Shown here one piece after another: positions 6,851-10,105 of a stretch of 10,105 nucleotides of DNA (the first letter of the stretch is position 1; each line of letters starts with the position of its first letter). Position numbers and translations under genes: made by a program. The notes beneath the pieces are model-generated. The model saw nothing but the letters and a program-made list of their open reading frames with translations. It had not been told where the DNA came from and did not search any database. Source of the stretch: Bauldia sp. (GTDB taxonomy: Bacteria; Pseudomonadota; Alphaproteobacteria; Rhizobiales; Kaistiaceae). The stretch is from assembly GCA_020442095.1 (NCBI GenBank), contig JAGRKY010000362.1, positions 1-10,105 on the forward strand, given 5' to 3'.

Positions 6851-6878
6851 AGAATATCGCAGGTTTGGCGGCTGTCAA
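6851..6878 (-). promoter_or_regulatory. Sigma-70-type promoter facing left
   Basis: On the minus strand TTGACA (6878-6873), a perfect -35 hexamer, is followed after 16 bp by TATTCT (6856-6851), a 4-of-6 match to the -10 consensus. Transcription would start near 6845-6844. It begins 66 bp past the FAH-family stop codon, so it would not serve that operon. It is the best-matched promoter in the window. Confidence 0.5.
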
Positions 6879-6943
6879 GCGCCGGATTTCCTGCCGCGAG
6901 CGCCTGGATCCGGGGCGGAAAGCCGATGCTGTCGCCGAGTTGA

Positions 6944-7897
6944 TCAGCCTGCTCTGATACGGTTGGCGAGGGTCCCGATCCCCTCCACCGTCAGTTCGAC
7001 CAGGTCGCCGCGCTCGAGATACCGGCCGACCTCCAGCCCGCAGCCACGCGGCGTCGTCCCGAGCCCTATCACCTCGCCCGCTTCCAGCGTTTCGTCGCGC
7101 GACATGTAGGAGACCGTGGCCTCCGGCGTGTGGACCATCCCGTCGAGGACGGCTTCGGCGATGACCTCGCCGTTGATCGATACGGACGCCGCAAGGCCGA
7201 CGGGATCGACAAGCTCGTCGATTGTCACGATCCACGGTCCCATCGCATTCGCCCCGTCGAAGCTCTTCGACTTGGACGGACCGAAGCCGCCTTCCGCCTC
7301 GCGCAACTGGAAATCCCGGGCGGAGAAGTCGTTGTAGATGGTGTAGCCGAAGAAATGGGACCGGGCGGATTCGACCGGAATGTCCCGGCCCGCCTTGCCG
7401 ATGACGAGGCCGAGCTCCAGCTCGTAGTCGATGACATGGCTGAGCGCCGGCCAGGCGATCTCCGCGCCGTGACCGACGACATTGAGCCGGTTCTGGAAGT
7501 AGAAGACGGGCCGCTCCGAGAAGGCCGCCGGCACCGCGTCGAGCGGCCTGGCGGCATTGTCACCGGCGAGCCGGCGCATGCCCGCCGGCGCGTGGCGGAT
7601 GTGCTGGGAGAAAAGCGCCGACTCGCGCAGCTGGGTCGGCCGCGGCAATGGCGGAAGGAAGCTGGCGTCCCGGATCGGCGTCGAGAAGCGGGATTCCCCG
7701 CCGAGATCCGCGAATACCGCCCGCGCGGCGGCAAGACCGGGCTCGCCGGCCTCGATCAGCGCCAGCATCGACCCGAAGGGAGCGGTATCCGCGCCCGCCC
7801 GGCCGGCAGCGGCGGCAAGATCGAAGGCAAGGCTGTCGCCGTCGTGGACGATCGCGACATAGGGCCCGTCGGCCCGGGCAAGTGTGGCGAGCTTCAT
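6944..7897 (-). CDS. Fumarylacetoacetate hydrolase (FAH)-family protein
   Basis: Members of this metal-dependent cytoplasmic family cleave C-C bonds in diketo acids or hydrate, decarboxylate or dehydrate related oxo acids in the breakdown of aromatics and sugar acids. The product is 317 aa. The catalytic C-terminal domain (about 125-315) shows DYELELGLVIG (157-167), with Glu159 and Glu161 as metal ligands; GYTIYNDFSARDFQ (184-197), with Asp190 as the third; then GPSKSKSFDGANAMGPWIV (206-224) and the end LTVEGIGTLANRI. The N-terminal part (about 1-120) is less conserved, as usual. The start at 7897 overlaps the upstream epimerase stop in an ATGA, indicating translational coupling. It is the last gene of the three-gene operon. 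The exact substrate cannot be assigned; ureidoglycolate lyase, ketodeoxy-sugar-acid hydrolase and aromatic-pathway hydrolase are all possible. Confidence 0.9.
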   Translation of the reverse strand: MKLATLARADGPYVAIVHDGDSLAFDLAAAAGRAGADTAPFGSMLALIEAGEPGLAAARAVFADLGGESRFSTPIRDASFLPPLPRPTQLRESALFSQHIRHAPAGMRRLAGDNAARPLDAVPAAFSERPVFYFQNRLNVVGHGAEIAWPALSHVIDYELELGLVIGKAGRDIPVESARSHFFGYTIYNDFSARDFQLREAEGGFGPSKSKSFDGANAMGPWIVTIDELVDPVGLAASVSINGEVIAEAVLDGMVHTPEATVSYMSRDETLEAGEVIGLGTTPRGCGLEVGRYLERGDLVELTVEGIGTLANRIRAG

Positions 7898-8802
7898 GAG
7901 CGGATCACCCCGGTTTCGGGCATCGCCGCGAGATAGCGGGCAAAGCCGGTGCGAAGGTCATATCGTGGAGCCCAGACGCCGTCCCAGCGCGCAAGGCTGA
8001 AGTCGTCCTGGACCTCCGGCGCCGGGTCGGTGCCGTCGACGAGCACGATCTTCGCGTCAGGGAGCACGGACCGGACACGCTCGACGACCTCCGGCATGGT
8101 CAGCCGTTCGCCCGAGGTGACGTTGAAGACATCGCCCGGCAGGTCCTTCGCTTCGAGGCAGGCGAGCGCCGCGCCGGCGACGTCGTCGACATGAACATAG
8201 TGATAGGGGAAAGCGGGATCGCACGCGATCGTCGTCGTCCGCCCCGCCGCGTGATCATGGATGATCTGCTGGAACGGGCATTCCGCCCGCCGGTACGGCC
8301 CGTAGACCCGGGTGATCCGCAGGCTGGCGCCTGCCATACCATAGGCCCTGGCGAAGGCGGAAACGAGCGCTTCCCCGGCCACCTTGCTGGCCGCATAGGC
8401 CGACGCGGGCTTGAGCGGGAAGTCCTCGTCGATCAGGCCCGGCCCGACATCGCCATAAACAACGTGCGACGAGCAGAAGACGAAGCGCCCGATGCCGAGC
8501 CGCCGTGCCGCGTCGAGGAGGAAGGCGGTCGCGGTGATGTTGACGGCGACGGTCTTCATCGGGTCTTCCGCGCCCATCACCGGCGACGACAGCCCGCCGG
8601 CATGGACGACCGCTTCGATCCCCTCGTCGCGCATCAGGGCCTCGAGACGATCCGTCTCCTCGAATGACACAAGCCGGAGCGACGGGTCGTCCCGCCCGAA
8701 AACGGTCCGATCGATTGCCACGGCCGTGTGGCCGCCTTCGGCCAGCGCGCGCCGGACGGCGAGTCCGACGAGTCCGGCGCCGCCGGTGATGAGAACCTTC
8801 AT
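7894..8802 (-). CDS. NAD-dependent epimerase/dehydratase (extended SDR family)
   Basis: The 302-aa product is an extended short-chain dehydrogenase/reductase of the nucleotide-sugar epimerase type. The N-terminal Rossmann motif is TGGAGLVG (6-13), and Asp31 at the end of beta-2 favours NAD over NADP. FVFCSSHVVYG (107-117) supplies the catalytic Ser, and YAASK (136-140) is the YxxxK motif with Tyr136 and Lys140. ITRVYGPY (163-170) and FPYHYVHVDDVAGA (198-211) are typical of UDP-glucose 4-epimerase relatives. Its company (an amidase and an FAH-family enzyme, with no glycosyltransferases) suggests a catabolic sugar or sugar-acid dehydrogenase or epimerase and not envelope sugar synthesis; this is inference. 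The start at 8802 is supported by GGAGG (8808-8812) 5 bases upstream; a start at 8880 would add 26 residues before the nucleotide-binding strand and overlap the amidase gene. It lies 28 bp after the amidase stop. Confidence 0.9.
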   Translation of the reverse strand: MKVLITGGAGLVGLAVRRALAEGGHTAVAIDRTVFGRDDPSLRLVSFEETDRLEALMRDEGIEAVVHAGGLSSPVMGAEDPMKTVAVNITATAFLLDAARRLGIGRFVFCSSHVVYGDVGPGLIDEDFPLKPASAYAASKVAGEALVSAFARAYGMAGASLRITRVYGPYRRAECPFQQIIHDHAAGRTTTIACDPAFPYHYVHVDDVAGAALACLEAKDLPGDVFNVTSGERLTMPEVVERVRSVLPDAKIVLVDGTDPAPEVQDDFSLARWDGVWAPRYDLRTGFARYLAAMPETGVIRS

Positions 8803-8830
8803 GCGCTCCTCCGAGACAGGAAACCGGCCA

Positions 8831-9790
8831 TCACGCGAGCAGGCTCTTGGCGAGCATGCCGTGGACGCCCTTCTCGACATTGACCGACTGGGTGACGTGG
8901 AAATCGGCGGCGAGCGAACAGAGCTGGTATGCCTGCTCGCGCGAAAGGTTGGTGCGGGCGGTGACGATGGCGATCATCTCGCGGACGGCCCGCCGCATCG
9001 CCTCGTCGAGATCGGAATGCATCCCCATGCTGAGGAAATGCGTCGCCGTCTCTGCCCGCGGATAGGAGATCAGCGGCTCCCGCCCCTGCCGTTTGTGGAG
9101 GATGAAGGTGAAGGTCCCGGTCAGGCAGGTCTCCAGCGCCGTGACGCAGACCTCGCCATGCCCCTGGACCGCATGTCCGTCGCCGACGGTGAACAGCGCG
9201 CCATCCGCCCAGACCGGAAAGTAGATCGTCGCCCCGACCCCGAGGTCCTTGTTGTCGAGATTGCCGCCATGGAGCCGCGGCTCGCGCGAGGATATCTCGC
9301 CGTATTCCGGTGGCGGCGCGACGCCCATCACCCCGAAGAAGGGCGCCAGCGAAAGCTCCGTCCCCCACGGCAGCGTCGCCACCTTCCGCTCGCAGTCGAT
9401 CGGAATGTGATCGAGAACCCGCTCCGGCATGATGAAGTCGTCCGGCAGCGTGCCGTCGAACGGCTCGATCGCGTTGAATCCCCAGTTGGCGCCAAGTTCG
9501 ATCGCCTCGACCCGGACTTCGAGCATGTCCCCCGGCTCCGCGTCGGCGATGCCGATCGGACCGGTGAGGAGATGGCCCCAGCGGAACGGCAGGTCCGCGG
9601 CATGGATCGCCCGCAGGCGTTCGGGAACGATCATCCCGGTCGCCTCGTCGGGCATCAGTTCGGCGCCGCCGGTCAGGCACTCGACGACGACGGTGTCCCC
9701 CGACTCGACCTCGAGCACCGGCGGCATCGCGGCCGAGAATCGCCCCCAGGAAACGGTCTCCGGCGTGGCGTGAAGCATGTGTCTGGTCAT
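8831..9790 (-). CDS. Acetamidase/formamidase-family amidohydrolase
   Basis: Members of the FmdA/AmdA family hydrolyse short amides such as formamide or acetamide to the acid and ammonia. The 319-aa product is near full length for the short bacterial branch and shows the family landmarks in order: HLLTGPIGIADAEPGDMLEV (73-92), PWGTELSLAPFFGVMGVAP (141-159), and HGGNLDNKDLGVGATIYFPV (174-193) followed by GALFTVGDGHAVQGHGEV (197-214). These GGNxD and GDxHxxQGxGE motifs hold the conserved acidic and histidine residues of the active site. There is no signal peptide. The ATG at 9790 is chosen over 9814 because GGTGGG stands just before it, but a start four codons further in is also possible. It is the first gene of the operon with the epimerase and FAH genes. 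Many family members remain uncharacterised, so the substrate need not be formamide. Confidence 0.9.
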   Translation of the reverse strand: MTRHMLHATPETVSWGRFSAAMPPVLEVESGDTVVVECLTGGAELMPDEATGMIVPERLRAIHAADLPFRWGHLLTGPIGIADAEPGDMLEVRVEAIELGANWGFNAIEPFDGTLPDDFIMPERVLDHIPIDCERKVATLPWGTELSLAPFFGVMGVAPPPEYGEISSREPRLHGGNLDNKDLGVGATIYFPVWADGALFTVGDGHAVQGHGEVCVTALETCLTGTFTFILHKRQGREPLISYPRAETATHFLSMGMHSDLDEAMRRAVREMIAIVTARTNLSREQAYQLCSLAADFHVTQSVNVEKGVHGMLAKSLLA

Positions 9791-9915
9791 TGTCCCACCG
9801 TCTCCCGCCTTCAATCAGAAGGGCATGCGGCCACCGCCGGCGCCTTCCATCCTTCGGGAACCGGTCGCCCCGCCGGCGGCAAAACCCTTGCCGTACCGCG
9901 CGATCACGACCGTCA

Positions 9916-9936
9916 CGGGCGGTTATCCCCCGCCCG
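9916..9936 (-). repeat. Perfect 7-bp hairpin in the amidase operon leader
   Basis: CGGGCGG and CCGCCCG pair over 7 bp around a 7-base loop. The hairpin is 126 bp upstream of the amidase start and just downstream of the possible -10 element at 9950-9955, so it would lie near the 5' end of the transcript. No T tract follows and no riboswitch class was recognised. Confidence 0.45.
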
Positions 9937-9949
9937 ATCCCGATGGCGC

Positions 9950-9955
9950 ATCATA
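9950..9955 (-). promoter_or_regulatory. Possible -10 element of the amidase operon
   Basis: TATGAT on the minus strand matches 5 of 6 consensus bases. The position 17 bp upstream holds only TTTTAT, a poor -35, which abuts the palindrome at 9978-9999. A weak -35 next to a regulator site would fit an activated promoter. The leader would be about 150 nt. Confidence 0.3.
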
Positions 9956-9977
9956 GGGGCTGGACAGGCCAGATAAA

Positions 9978-9999
9978 AGAGGTCAGACTTTTGACCTCT
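9978..9999. promoter_or_regulatory. Perfect 8-6-8 palindrome, probable transcription factor operator
   Basis: AGAGGTCA and TGACCTCT are perfect 8-bp inverted arms around GACTTT. A further TTGACC copy at 10008-10013 repeats the half-site seen at 9991-9996, 17 bases on. The site lies between the amidase operon and the divergent gene at the right edge, where an operator controlling both would be expected. A dimeric regulator of GntR, MarR, IclR or a similar family is plausible; the family cannot be told from the site. Confidence 0.6.
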
Positions 10000-10071
10000 G
10001 AAGTTTGTTGACCGAAACCTGACGGGGTGCGAGGGTCCGCGACCTTTGCAACGAGTCAGGGAGGACTGACG

Positions 10072-10105
10072 GTGGATACAAGCCATTTCGAGGATCTGAC
10101 CGCCA
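10072..10105 (+). CDS. Start of a divergent gene, cut off by the window
   Basis: GTG at 10072 opens a frame reading MDTSHFEDLTA to the window edge. AGGGAGGA (10058-10065) lies 6 bases upstream, an almost ideal ribosome binding site, which is the main reason to call a gene. With 11 codons visible no family can be assigned. Its position, divergent from the amidase operon across a palindromic operator, would suit a regulator or transporter of the same pathway, but that is a guess from layout only. Confidence 0.6.
   Translation, partial: MDTSHFEDLTA

Larger units (their letters stand above)
6569..6943. other. Convergent intergenic region, 375 bp
   Basis: The gap separates the plus-strand kinase gene from the minus-strand FAH-family gene. 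It holds, from left to right, a 22-bp tandem repeat, a strong hairpin with a T-rich tail on the minus strand, an A7 tract (6743-6749), a long two-part hairpin and a TTGACA promoter on the minus strand. CCGGAT/ATCCGG arms (6882-6887 and 6908-6913) flank the FAH 3' end. No tRNA, SRP RNA core, tmRNA tag or transposase remnant was recognised. It is too long and too ordered to be only a terminator region. Confidence 0.7.

Noticed and set aside
8492..9976. Plus-strand open frame of 494 codons across the amidase and epimerase genes
   Set aside because: It crosses two real genes in antisense and has no coherent domain; the long run without stops reflects GC-rich codon bias.

Overview
This looks like about 10.1 kb of chromosome from a GC-rich (roughly 65% by eye), gene-dense bacterium, most likely an alphaproteobacterium. 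The evidence is the glmU-glmS pairing, the style of the proteins, short intergenic spacers and overlapping stop/start codons. I cannot name a genus. Nothing points to a phage, insertion sequence, CRISPR array or tRNA/rRNA.

Left block (1-3816, minus strand). Reading from high to low coordinates, a CcdA-type thiol-disulfide membrane transporter is followed by glmU and then glmS. GlmS runs off the left edge and lacks about its last 120 residues. GlmS and GlmU are the first and last enzymes of the route from fructose-6-phosphate to UDP-N-acetylglucosamine, the precursor of peptidoglycan and lipopolysaccharide.

Middle block (4077-6568, plus strand). A PfkB-type 6-phosphofructokinase starts at TTG with a strong ribosome binding site. 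Its stop overlaps the start of a fusion protein joining an aminoglycoside phosphotransferase-like domain to a P-loop kinase domain. The pair is divergent from ccdA, and a 260-bp region holds the promoters of both.

Convergent gap (6569-6943). This 375-bp gap is the most unusual part of the window. Read on the minus strand it has a TTGACA promoter, a two-part hairpin, repeated 12-mers and a strong hairpin ending in a T-rich tract. Together these outline an independent small RNA gene of about 200 nt. A 29-codon ORF begins almost exactly at the predicted transcription start. A 22-bp tandem repeat lies beyond the terminator.

Right block (6944-9790, minus strand). A compact operon encodes an acetamidase/formamidase-family enzyme, an NAD-dependent epimerase/dehydratase and a fumarylacetoacetate hydrolase-family enzyme. 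The last two overlap by ATGA. The set suggests a catabolic route for an amide or sugar-acid type compound, but the substrate cannot be read from the sequence. Upstream lie a perfect 8-6-8 palindrome, a possible -10 element and a leader hairpin. At the right edge a divergent gene starts with GTG behind an excellent ribosome binding site; only 11 codons are visible.
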